Position numbers and translations under genes: made by a program | Shown here: positions 1 to 5,681 of the stretch, one piece after another | Numbering within the stretch: the first letter of the stretch is position 1 | How the letters are laid out: each line of letters begins with the position of its first letter | Source: an uncultured Acidimicrobiaceae bacterium | GTDB taxonomy: Bacteria; Actinomycetota; Acidimicrobiia; Acidimicrobiales; Microtrichaceae | NCBI GenBank assembly: GCA_937868025.1 | Contig: CALMLJ010000504.1 | Coordinates: 1 to 6,737 of the forward strand | Direction: 5' to 3' | DNA: 6,737 nt | The notes under the pieces: generated by a model | Told to the model about the DNA's origin: nothing | Seen by the model: the letters and a program-made list of their open reading frames with translations, nothing else | Databases searched by the model: none

Positions 1-458
1 GCGACCCCGAGGCGCAGCTCGGCCGGGTCGTGCTCGACGCCGAGTTCGTCGGCCAGGCGCGCGGCGAGGTCGAGCCACGGCTCGGTGAGGCCATCGAGGA
101 ACCCGTCGGTTCCCGGTCGGCCGAACATTGCCTGGGCGGTCACCTCGAAGAACAGTCGGATGAAGGGGGCAAGGGCTGGATCGGACAGCTGTGCCCACTG
201 CCGCTCGACGATCTCGGTGGTCGAGGTCGCCTCGGCGGCGATGTCGGCGAGCGCGTCGCGCTGCTGCGACTCGATCCGTTCGACGACCGCCGCAACGACG
301 CCGGCGCGCGAGCCGAAGTGGTAGTTGAGCATCCGGTGACTCGTGCCGACCGCTGCGGCCAGGTCTCGAAGGCTCGTGTCGGTCAGACCGTTCGATGCTG
401 CGTGCTCCACGAGACGATCGATGAGTTCGCTTCGAGCGCCGCCAGTTTCCAAGGTCAT
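1..458 (-). CDS. TetR/AcrR-family transcriptional regulator (partial, C-terminus outside window)
   Basis: Reading the minus strand from the ATG at 458-456 gives an open frame to the window edge (152 codons). It begins MTLETGGARSELIDRLVEHA. Residues about 8-56 form a TetR-type helix-turn-helix domain: a first helix (SELIDRLVEHAASNG), then TDTSLRDLAAAVGTS and the recognition helix with the family hallmark HRMLNYHFGSR. The remainder is the helical ligand-binding domain, with AQAMFGRP near residue 110; TetR proteins usually run about 190-210 aa, so some 40-60 residues are missing. Known for the family: a dimer that binds a palindromic operator and is released by a small ligand. A perfect 18-bp dyad overlaps the start codon and faces the divergent SRPBCC gene, so autoregulation plus control of that gene is likely (inference). 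No Shine-Dalgarno precedes the start. The -10-like TACCAT at 471-466 (minus strand) would initiate at the ATG itself, suggesting a leaderless mRNA. The ligand is unknown. Confidence 0.9.
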   Translation of the reverse strand, partial: MTLETGGARSELIDRLVEHAASNGLTDTSLRDLAAAVGTSHRMLNYHFGSRAGVVAAVVERIESQQRDALADIAAEATSTTEIVERQWAQLSDPALAPFIRLFFEVTAQAMFGRPGTDGFLDGLTEPWLDLAARLADELGVEHDPAELRLGV

Positions 459-475
459 GTACCAAATGGTACATT
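446..475 (+). promoter_or_regulatory. Possible promoter for the SRPBCC gene
   Basis: A -10-like TACATT at 470-475 has a -35-like TTTCCA at 446-451 (4 of 6 matches to TTGACA) with an 18-bp spacer. The dyad at 457-474 fills the spacer and touches the -10, which suits a repressor that excludes RNA polymerase. The match is weak, and actinobacterial -35 elements are poorly conserved, so this is tentative. Confidence 0.35.
457..474. promoter_or_regulatory. Perfect 18-bp palindromic operator between tetR-like and SRPBCC genes
   Basis: The sequence ATGTACCA-AA-TGGTACAT has two perfect 8-bp inverted arms around a 2-bp spacer. It overlaps the start codon of the divergent TetR-family gene (CAT at 456-458) and sits 23 bp before the SRPBCC start. 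Its length and symmetry fit a TetR dimer site, and its position would block transcription in both directions. Assignment to the adjacent regulator is inference; the dyad itself is read directly. Confidence 0.75.
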
Positions 476-497
476 GGTTCGGGAGAAGGGAGTGATC

Positions 498-941
498 ATG
501 CAGATCGAACACGAACTCGTCATTCCGGCGGACGTCGACACGGTGTGGGCGATGACCATCGACGTCGAGCGGTGGCCGTCGTTGACGCCGACGATGACGA
601 GCGTCGAACGACTCGGTGGCGAGCCGATGGGCATCGGCAGCCAGGCGCGAATCGTGCAGCCGAAGCAGCGACCGCGGGTGTGGACCGTCACCCGAGTCGA
701 ACCGGGCCGTCACTTCGAGTGGTCCGCAAAGATGGGCACCGTGACCATGACGGGTGGTCATCATCTGGAAGCGGTCGAGGGCGGGACGCGCAACCGTCTC
801 ACGCTGCAGCTCGCCGGGTTCGGCAGCCGTCTTCTCCTGGCGATCGCCGGCAAGCAGCTGCTCGCCGCCATCACCACCGAGAACGAGGGTTTCGCTGCCG
901 GGGCCGGCGGGCGCGCTCAGCCGGGCGGTTCGACGACGTAG
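498..941 (+). CDS. SRPBCC-family (START/Bet v1-like, polyketide cyclase-type) protein
   Basis: A 147-aa protein, the usual length for a single-domain SRPBCC protein. The N-terminus MQIEHELVIPADVDTVWAMT followed by IDVERWPSLTPTM is the classic first strand and helix of the family. It continues with GIGSQARIVQPKQRPRVWTVTRVEPGRHFEWS and a C-terminal amphipathic helix (about residues 110-132, ending in LLAAITTENEGF). These folds enclose a hydrophobic ligand cavity; members bind or transform lipids and aromatic compounds, and no specific substrate can be assigned. This ATG is chosen because AAGGGAG at 486-492 is well placed 5 nt upstream; the frame stays open upstream, but there it runs antisense to the TetR-family gene. 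It lies divergent to that gene across a shared operator, so it is probably that repressor's target (inference). The last eight residues (AQPGGSTT) are encoded over the 3' end of the convergent gene. Confidence 0.85.
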   Translation: MQIEHELVIPADVDTVWAMTIDVERWPSLTPTMTSVERLGGEPMGIGSQARIVQPKQRPRVWTVTRVEPGRHFEWSAKMGTVTMTGGHHLEAVEGGTRNRLTLQLAGFGSRLLLAIAGKQLLAAITTENEGFAAGAGGRAQPGGSTT

Positions 942-2305
942 ATCCGCTCGGGGCGGAAGAGGCCGTTGAGCAGATCGCCCCGGGGATAGGCCGACCCGTT
1001 CGACACGATGCCGACGTCGGCCCACGACTGACCCGACGCTCCGATGACCGAGTCGGTCTCGATGTGCATGCCCCAGCACCCGGTCTCGGCGACGATCCAG
1101 CCGTAGTCGCGGAGCGCGACCGCGAAGATCCGCGCCGTTTCACGGATGCGTCCGGAGTAGCCGCGGGAGTCGAGCCATTGAGCGATCTCGTCGTCGCTGA
1201 CGCGGAGGGCGAAGCGCATGCCCTCGGGCACCGTCTTCGATCGCTCGGCGTCGGTGACCGTCTGGCTGGTCGGGCACCCGACGTCGGGGTTGATCCGTTC
1301 CAGCTTGGTTGCCGGCGGCAGGAAGAACCCACACGAGACGCCAGCGCCCGGTGCGGACGTGCCACGAGCCGGCGAGCAGGCCGGGCCGAACATCGAGGCG
1401 GTGACGGTCATCTGCAACGCGTGCCGGATCGCTCCGGCCTTCACCTCGTCCGCTCGCGTGAGCAGCGCCAGCTTGTTGATGCCGGCGCCGCGACCGTCCA
1501 CGGTCGTCGCGTCGGTGGCGGTGAACAGGTTGTCGTAGATCCGTACACCGCCCACACAGAGGTAGGTCGACGTGAAGTCACGGTTCTGCTCGGCCGCCGC
1601 GACGTTGGCGCGGTTCGCGCAGTTGACGTTGAGCTGACCGACGCCGCCGATCTCCCACGCCCGCCCGGTCTGCTCGTCGACGATCGCGAGGATGTTGTCG
1701 TTGCCGGTTCCCGGACGCCACGCCGGGTTCCACGGGATCTTCGTGCCGAGCGGCACCCCGAAGCCGTAGAGCTCCATCGCCCAGCTCGTCTGATAGGCCC
1801 GCGCCGTCGTGGTCGCCTCGCTCACCGGGTACACGGGCACGGAGTAGTCGCCGAACGCGACGTTGATCGTCCCTGCGGGAGCCTCGCCGCCGCCGAAGTC
1901 CCACAGCCGCTGGGCGTACTGCTGGAGGGACGCCGAGGGCCCGAACTCGGAGACCGGCCGGTTCCACGACGCCGACGGACCGAACCACGGGAGTCGCGGT
2001 GCCGACCGGATCGTCGCGGTTGCGAGCGGCGCACCCGTCGTCGGGGGAGGGGTGGCCGCCTTCGGCGGTGGCGACGTCGTCGACGCCACGATGTCAACGG
2101 GGGCCGCGGTGGTGACCGGTGCCGCCGTGGTGGTCGACACGGCGGCGGTGGTCGAAGCGCTCGTGGTCGAGGAGGTCGACGTCGGCGTCGGGCGCCGCGA
2201 GGTGGGGCGCTCCGGCTCGGCATCGCCGACGCCGATCAGCACGCTGCACAGCGCTGCGGTGACGACTGCGGCGCCGACGACCGCCTTTCGTCTCCGTGAA
2301 GCCAT
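917..2305 (-). CDS. Secreted protein with Thr/Ser/Pro/Ala linker and uncharacterised Cys-containing domain
   Basis: A 462-aa protein starting at ATG 2305-2303. Residues 1-29 are a Sec-type signal peptide: a basic MASRRRK, a hydrophobic stretch to about residue 27, and likely cleavage near GDA. C20 is not in a lipobox, so a lipoprotein is unlikely. Residues about 34-95 are a low-complexity Thr/Ser/Pro/Ala linker. The folded region (about 100-462) is rich in aromatics and glycine and carries six cysteines (229, 250, 310, 325, 344, 410), allowing up to three disulfides outside the cell. Recognisable segments are GAIRHALQMTV (291-301), EGMRFALRVSDDEI (361-374) and ARIFAVALRDYGWIVAETG (391-409). 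From memory this arrangement recurs in secreted actinobacterial proteins of unknown function; I cannot name a family or active site. The frame is open for hundreds of codons upstream, but that part is antisense to the DapB-like gene, and the signal peptide fixes the start. The Shine-Dalgarno is weak. Confidence 0.85.
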   Translation of the reverse strand: MASRRRKAVVGAAVVTAALCSVLIGVGDAEPERPTSRRPTPTSTSSTTSASTTAAVSTTTAAPVTTAAPVDIVASTTSPPPKAATPPPTTGAPLATATIRSAPRLPWFGPSASWNRPVSEFGPSASLQQYAQRLWDFGGGEAPAGTINVAFGDYSVPVYPVSEATTTARAYQTSWAMELYGFGVPLGTKIPWNPAWRPGTGNDNILAIVDEQTGRAWEIGGVGQLNVNCANRANVAAAEQNRDFTSTYLCVGGVRIYDNLFTATDATTVDGRGAGINKLALLTRADEVKAGAIRHALQMTVTASMFGPACSPARGTSAPGAGVSCGFFLPPATKLERINPDVGCPTSQTVTDAERSKTVPEGMRFALRVSDDEIAQWLDSRGYSGRIRETARIFAVALRDYGWIVAETGCWGMHIETDSVIGASGQSWADVGIVSNGSAYPRGDLLNGLFRPERIYVVEPPG

Positions 2306-2353
2306 ACCACTTCGTCGGCCGGCCGGGCCCCGACCTGAACGCCGGGTGGCGCT

Positions 2354-2377
2354 CGACCCCCCGAGTGAGGGGTGTCG
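2354..2377. repeat. Imperfect dyad in the divergent intergenic region (2306-2410)
   Basis: Arms CGAC-C-CCCC (2354-2362) and GGGG-T-GTCG (2369-2377) form an inverted repeat with one mismatch around the 6-nt centre GAGTGA. It lies in the 105-bp gap between the secreted-protein gene (-) and the DapB-like gene (+), 34 bp before the latter's start, so it could be an operator or an mRNA leader hairpin. GC-rich dyads arise easily by chance at this base composition, so confidence in a function is low. Confidence 0.3.
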
Positions 2378-2410
2378 GCGTCCGCCGGTGGGCCCTGCCA
2401 GGATGACGCC

Positions 2411-3469
2411 ATGACATACCGGGTGATCCAGTGGGCAACGGGTGGGGTCGGACGCGCCGCGATCGAAGGGGTGCTCGACCACCCCGAACTCGAACTCGTC
2501 GGCTGTTGGGTGCACAGCGCGTCGAAGGCGGGCGTCGACGTCGGTGACCTGATCGGCCGCGACCCGATCGGGGTGGCCGCCACGAACGACATCGATGAAC
2601 TGCTCGCGCTGGGTGCCGACTGCGTGATCTACAGCCCGTTGATCGCCGACCCGGCCGTCGTTCGTCGCATCCTCGTCGCCGGCGTGAGCGTCGTGACGCC
2701 GCTCGGGTGGTTCTACCCGGCGCCCGACGAGCGGACCCGGCTCGACGAACTGTGTCGGTCCGCCGGCTCGGTGCTCCACGGCACCGGCATCCACCCCGGC
2801 GGCATCACCGAGCGGTTCCCGCTGGTGCTCTCGGCGTTGTCCGGTTCGATCACCCACGTGCGGGCCGAGGAGTTCTCCGACATCCGCACCTACGGGGCGC
2901 CCGACGTGATCCGTGACTGGATGCTGTTCGGCGCGACGCCGGAGGCCGCAGCGGCGAGCATCATGCCGGCCGCCCTTGGCGGTGGCTTCGGGCAGTCGGT
3001 CCGCATGCTGGCCGACGTGCTCGGTCTCGTCCTCGACCCGGAGTTGACGGTCACCCACGAGATGGCCGTCGCCACCGCGCCGATCGACTCGCCCATCGGG
3101 CCCATCGCTCCCGGCCTGGTCGCGGCGCAACGCTTCCGGTGGGAGGGGACCGTCGACGGGGTCCCCGTCGTCACGGCCGCGGTCAACTGGTTCATGGGCG
3201 ACGAACACCTCGACCCGGCCTGGACGTTCGGCCCCGGCGGTGAGCGGTTCGAGGTCGAGATCACGGGCGACCCGACGACGCTCACCACGTTCCACGGCCT
3301 CCACCCCGTCAGCATCGAGGCCGGCCTGCAGCGCAACCCCGGCATCGTGGCGACGGCGCTCCACTGCGTCAACGCCGTGCCGTACGCGTGCGCCGCCGAG
3401 CCCGGAGTGCGCACCTACCTCGACCTGCCGCCGGTCGCTGGTCGCGCTGCCGCCCACCTCCGTCGCTGA
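2411..3469 (+). CDS. DapB-like NAD(P)-dependent reductase (dihydrodipicolinate reductase / amine dehydrogenase superfamily)
   Basis: A 352-aa protein, matching the usual 340-360 aa of the actinobacterial proteins often annotated 'dihydrodipicolinate reductase'. Residues 1-35 are a Rossmann opening: beta strand YRVIQWATGGVGRAAIEG with the dinucleotide-binding turn TGGVGR (10-15), then LELVGCWVHS. Other conserved segments are CVIYSPL (71-77), HGTGIHPGGITERFPLVLSAL (123-143) and a C-terminal NAVPYACAAEPGVRTYLDLP (321-340) typical of this family. True DapB of lysine synthesis is about 250 aa, so this is not a housekeeping dapB. Relatives include 2,4-diaminopentanoate dehydrogenase and mycobacterial paralogues linked by context to lipid or steroid metabolism; the substrate here is unknown. 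ATG 2411 is preceded by AGGA at 2400-2403 at good spacing. The frame's in-frame ATG at 2372 lacks support and would fall in the intergenic dyad. It is transcribed divergently from the secreted-protein gene. Confidence 0.87.
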   Translation: MTYRVIQWATGGVGRAAIEGVLDHPELELVGCWVHSASKAGVDVGDLIGRDPIGVAATNDIDELLALGADCVIYSPLIADPAVVRRILVAGVSVVTPLGWFYPAPDERTRLDELCRSAGSVLHGTGIHPGGITERFPLVLSALSGSITHVRAEEFSDIRTYGAPDVIRDWMLFGATPEAAAASIMPAALGGGFGQSVRMLADVLGLVLDPELTVTHEMAVATAPIDSPIGPIAPGLVAAQRFRWEGTVDGVPVVTAAVNWFMGDEHLDPAWTFGPGGERFEVEITGDPTTLTTFHGLHPVSIEAGLQRNPGIVATALHCVNAVPYACAAEPGVRTYLDLPPVAGRAAAHLRR

Positions 3470-3480
3470 CGGCGACCGGC

Positions 3481-3515
3481 ACGGTCGAGCCACCCGTTCG
3501 GGTGGATCTCACCGT
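3481..3515 (+). terminator. Long hairpin after the DapB-like gene, candidate terminator
   Basis: Paired arms read ACGGT, GAG and CCACCCG on the left (3481-3496), a 2-nt TT turn (a four-base GTTC loop if the last pair opens), then CGGGTGG, CTC and ACCGT on the right (3499-3515). Only C3486 and A3506-T3507 are bulged, giving about 14-15 base pairs. It begins 11 nt after the stop at 3469. No T-tract follows, which is common for hairpin terminators in high-GC actinobacteria. It could instead be a leader structure for the next gene. Confidence 0.5.
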
Positions 3516-3566
3516 CGACCGGCCGACGTCGGTTCTGCGACCGGCGGTGGTCGGGTATCGGGCAGG

Positions 3567-3584
3567 GCGAATCCGACGATTCGC
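3567..3584. promoter_or_regulatory. Perfect 18-bp inverted repeat just upstream of the kinase-like gene's ribosome-binding site
   Basis: GCGAATC-CGAC-GATTCGC has perfect 7-bp arms around a 4-nt centre. It ends 2 nt before the Shine-Dalgarno (GGAGG, 3587-3591) of the gene at 3596. As DNA it has the size of a dimeric repressor site; as RNA it would be a compact tetraloop hairpin abutting the ribosome-binding site. The A/T bases in its arms stand out from the GC-rich surroundings. No clear -10 or -35 is seen in 3516-3566. Confidence 0.5.
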
Positions 3585-3595
3585 ACGGAGGATCG

Positions 3596-4168
3596 ATGCA
3601 GTTGCCCACCATGCCGTACCCAGGCCCGCCTTTACGACCCGGCGACAGCGCCCGGCCGGCCAGCCCCCACATCGTGCTCATCGGGGCGATGGGATGTGGC
3701 AAGACGACCATCGGTCAGTTGGTCGCCGCCCGCTTGGGCCGGCCGTTCGTCGACAACGACGTCGCACTCGAGGCGGCGACGGGAGCGACAGCGCGTCGCA
3801 TCGAGGAGGAGTTCGGCACCACCGATCTCCATCGGCGCGAGCTCGGCGTCTTCGGGGCGGCACTCCGGGGCGAGCAGCCGGCGGTCATTGCCGCCGCAGC
3901 GAGCGTCGTCGACTCGGTGACCAGCGACGACGTCGCCTCCCACCTCGTCGTGTACGTGCACTGCACCGCGCCGGTCGGCGCCCGACGCTCGGTCACCGGC
4001 CGACACCGCCCCGACATCCGATCGACCGCGCAGGCCCAGGCGCGACGTGACCGCCGGTGCCGAGCGCTCGCGGACCTGGTCATCGACGTGGACGAACTCG
4101 ATGCCGTCGCCGCCGCTGACCGGATCGCCGTGGTCGACCTCACTGCGTTGTCCCGCCGATTACCGTGA
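3596..4168 (+). CDS. Shikimate-kinase-like P-loop protein with altered substrate-binding residues
   Basis: A 190-aa protein of the shikimate/gluconate kinase (NMP-kinase-like) fold. A loose N-terminal extension of about 24 residues leads to HIVLIGAMGCGKTTIGQLVAARLG, with Walker A GAMGCGKT at 30-37. FVDNDVALEAATG (51-63) keeps both Asp of the D-x-D motif (53, 55). The C-terminal half keeps GRHRPDI (135-141; R138 aligns with the ATP-contacting Arg of the RPLL motif) and QARRDRRCRALADLVIDVD, with R151 at the place of the shikimate-binding Arg. Aligning by eye to Mycobacterium tuberculosis shikimate kinase, the FR Arg (R58) is His79 and the GGG loop (79-81) is AAA (100-102). Both contact shikimate, so a changed substrate or lost shikimate activity is likely (inference). 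ATG 3596 has GGAGG at 3587-3591. It is first in a unit with the next two genes; no other aro genes are adjacent. Automated pipelines would probably call it aroK. Confidence 0.8.
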   Translation: MQLPTMPYPGPPLRPGDSARPASPHIVLIGAMGCGKTTIGQLVAARLGRPFVDNDVALEAATGATARRIEEEFGTTDLHRRELGVFGAALRGEQPAVIAAAASVVDSVTSDDVASHLVVYVHCTAPVGARRSVTGRHRPDIRSTAQAQARRDRRCRALADLVIDVDELDAVAAADRIAVVDLTALSRRLP

Positions 4169-4172
4169 CGAC

Positions 4173-4790
4173 GTGCGCCGACTCGCCCTCCTGACCACGC
4201 CGTTCCTCTTGTTCGCCATCGCGATCGGACTCGCTCCGGCCGCTGCCGCCCACGGTGCGGAGGCCGCGCTCAGCGTGGTGTCGGCCGAGGAGCAGGCCGG
4301 TGCCATCCACTACCGGGTGCGCGTGGTGTACCAGAACGACGGGGAGCCGGTGCCGAACGTGACGCTCATCGCCGTGGCGATCGCCCCCGATGGCGTCGAA
4401 ACGGTGCCGGTCACGTTCGCGAAGTCCGACGTCGCGGGCGAGTACGAGGCCACCGTGTCGTTCCCGGCCCCCGGTGCGTGGAAGGTCCGCTTCGACGTCG
4501 CCGAACCCGAGGGCACGCTCACCGTCGACCAGGCCGTCGCCGCGTCCACGACGGTCGCCCCGACCACCGAGGCGCCCACGAGCGAAGCGCCGCCGACGAC
4601 GAATGCGCCGGTTGCGACCGCGCCCGCCGTGACCACGGCGTCGACGACGGAGTCGGACGACGATGGTGACGACGGCGAGTCGTCGGGTGGGGGAGCGGTC
4701 GTGGTGGCCGCGCTCGCCTCGGGTGTGGTGCTGATGAGCGCAATCGTGATGTCGCGACGGCGACGAGACCGAGGGAAGGCATCCGACTGA
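4173..4790 (+). CDS. Exported YtkA-like domain protein with C-terminal membrane anchor
   Basis: A 205-aa protein from GTG 4173, 4 nt after the kinase-like gene's stop. The start is chosen because it puts a clean signal peptide first: MRRLALLTTPFLLFAIAIGL then APAAAA, with probable cleavage before His27. Residues 30-120 form a beta-rich Ig-like domain (IHYRVRVVYQNDGEPVPNV ... GEYEATVSFPAPGAWKVRFDV), which resembles YtkA/FixH-type domains. Residues about 121-159 are a Thr/Ala/Pro linker, followed by an acidic stretch (ESDDDGDDGE). A hydrophobic segment (174-193) and RRRR (195-198) then make a C-terminal transmembrane anchor with a cytoplasmic tail. The domain would thus face outward on the plasma membrane. 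YtkA- and CopC-like domains are often linked to metal or redox functions, but no binding site is proven here. There is no evident Shine-Dalgarno, so translational coupling to the gene upstream is likely. An open frame back to 4047 is the shadow of that gene. Confidence 0.8.
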   Translation: MRRLALLTTPFLLFAIAIGLAPAAAAHGAEAALSVVSAEEQAGAIHYRVRVVYQNDGEPVPNVTLIAVAIAPDGVETVPVTFAKSDVAGEYEATVSFPAPGAWKVRFDVAEPEGTLTVDQAVAASTTVAPTTEAPTSEAPPTTNAPVATAPAVTTASTTESDDDGDDGESSGGGAVVVAALASGVVLMSAIVMSRRRRDRGKASD

Positions 4791-5662
4791 TGACAACTCC
4801 ACTGACGGGGACCGGGATCTGGAGCAGCGGCATCCGGTACGGCGACCGGGGCCAGGCACTCGACGCTGCGGCCGAGATCGAACACCTCGGGTACACCGCC
4901 ATCTGGCTGCCCGACATCGGCGGTGACCTCTTCGAGGTCGTCGAGGCGGTGCTCCGGGCGACGTCGACGATCACGGTCGCCACCGGCATCCTCAACCTGT
5001 GGATGCACGAGGCCTCCGAGACGGCCGAACGACACCACGCCTTCGTCGAGGAGTTCGGCCACCGCGTCCTGTTCGGCATCGGCATCAGCCACGCGCCGCT
5101 CATCGACGCGACGGTCGAGGGCGGCTACTCCCGCCCGCTGGCGACCACCCGGGCCTACCTCGACGCGATCGACGCCCAGCCGATCCCGGTGCCGGCCCAC
5201 GAGCGCCTACTCGCGGCGCTCGGACCCAAGATGCTCGAGCTCTCCGGCACCCGCGCCGGCGGCACCCATCCGTACCTCTCGACACCGGTACACACGGCGC
5301 GGGCCCGAGCTGCACTCGGTCCCGACCGGCTCGTTGCCCCCGAACAGGGCGTGGTGCTCGAGACCGATCCTGCCGAGGCCCGTCGCATCGCCCGAATCCA
5401 CCTCAGCACCTACTTGGCGCTCCCGAACTATTTCAACAACTGGCTGCGGCTCGGCTTCACCGAGGACGACCTGCTCGACGGGGGCAGCGACCGGCTCGTC
5501 GACGCGCTGGTCGCCTGGGGTGACGAGGCGAAGATCCTCGAGCGGGTGCAGGAGCACCGCGACGCCGGCGCGGACCACGTGTGTGTGCAGGTGCTCGGCG
5601 AGGACCGGGTGGAGTTCCCGCTCGACGCCTGGCGGTCGCTCGCTCCGGTTCTCCTCGGCTGA
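4790..5662 (+). CDS. LLM-class F420-dependent oxidoreductase (TIGR03620 / MSMEG_4141-like)
   Basis: A 290-aa luciferase-like monooxygenase fold (TIM barrel). Hallmarks are GTGIWSSGIRYGDRGQALDAAAEIEHLGYTAIWLPDIGGDLFEV (7-50), TITVATGILNLWMHEA (60-75), RVLFGIGISHAPL (92-104), LAALGPKMLELSGTRAGGTHPYLSTPVHTARARAALGP (141-178), LPNYFNNWLRLGFTEDDLLDGGSDRLVDALVAWGD (211-245) and AGADHVCVQVLG (259-270). I recognise this order as the MSMEG_4141 subfamily of probable F420-dependent enzymes, whose length it matches. Known for the family: deazaflavin F420 is used as hydride carrier; flavin use by this protein cannot be excluded from sequence. The substrate is unknown. Its ATG overlaps the previous gene's TGA by one base (TGATGA, 4788-4793), so it is co-transcribed and probably translationally coupled. 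A purine-rich GAGGGAAGG (4771-4779) lies upstream at rather long spacing. Confidence 0.92.
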   Translation: MTTPLTGTGIWSSGIRYGDRGQALDAAAEIEHLGYTAIWLPDIGGDLFEVVEAVLRATSTITVATGILNLWMHEASETAERHHAFVEEFGHRVLFGIGISHAPLIDATVEGGYSRPLATTRAYLDAIDAQPIPVPAHERLLAALGPKMLELSGTRAGGTHPYLSTPVHTARARAALGPDRLVAPEQGVVLETDPAEARRIARIHLSTYLALPNYFNNWLRLGFTEDDLLDGGSDRLVDALVAWGDEAKILERVQEHRDAGADHVCVQVLGEDRVEFPLDAWRSLAPVLLG

Positions 5663-5681
5663 TCGTCCCGGATCGGGTCAG
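5659..5681. terminator. Small hairpin across the convergent stops of the LLM and MpaB-like genes
   Basis: The intergenic gap is only 15 bp. CCCG-GAT-CGGG (5667-5677) forms a 4-bp stem, and CTGA (5659-5662) can pair with TCAG (5678-5681) across an asymmetric bulge, covering both stop codons. It could act as a bidirectional terminator. The stem is short and lacks a T-tract, so this is weak. Confidence 0.25.

Noticed and set aside
30..497. In-frame upstream extension of the SRPBCC frame
   Set aside because: It is antisense to the TetR-family gene. A Shine-Dalgarno and the family N-terminus place the start at 498.
2030..2200. Trinucleotide-like GTC/GGT repeats resembling a tandem repeat array
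   Set aside because: They encode the Thr/Ser/Pro/Ala linker of the secreted protein on the minus strand, so protein low complexity explains them. A similar linker accounts for 4540-4650.
545..2299. 584-codon open frame on the + strand
   Set aside because: It is antisense to the secreted-protein gene and out of frame with the SRPBCC gene. Its composition is Arg/Gly/Asp-rich with no domain pattern, a typical shadow of high-GC coding DNA.
3462..3476. Short dyad GTCGC-TGACG-GCGAC over the stop of the DapB-like gene
   Set aside because: A 5-bp stem at this GC content is expected by chance, and the larger hairpin at 3481-3515 is the better terminator candidate.
2306..3493. Upstream extension of the minus-strand secreted-protein frame to 3493 (858 codons in total)
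   Set aside because: The extension is antisense to the well-supported DapB-like gene, and the signal peptide with its basic N-terminus at 2305 marks the true start.
4165..4167. GTG overlapping the kinase-like gene's stop, as a start for the next gene
   Set aside because: It is in a different frame from the YtkA-like protein. GTG 4173 is in frame and starts directly with the signal peptide.
4047..4172. Earlier ATG for the YtkA-like protein at 4047
   Set aside because: The added 42 residues are Ser/Thr/Pro/Arg-rich shadow sequence over the end of the kinase-like gene and would bury the signal peptide.
4310..5200. Minus-strand open frame of 296 codons
   Set aside because: It is antisense to two well-supported genes, with low-complexity translation and no recognisable motif.
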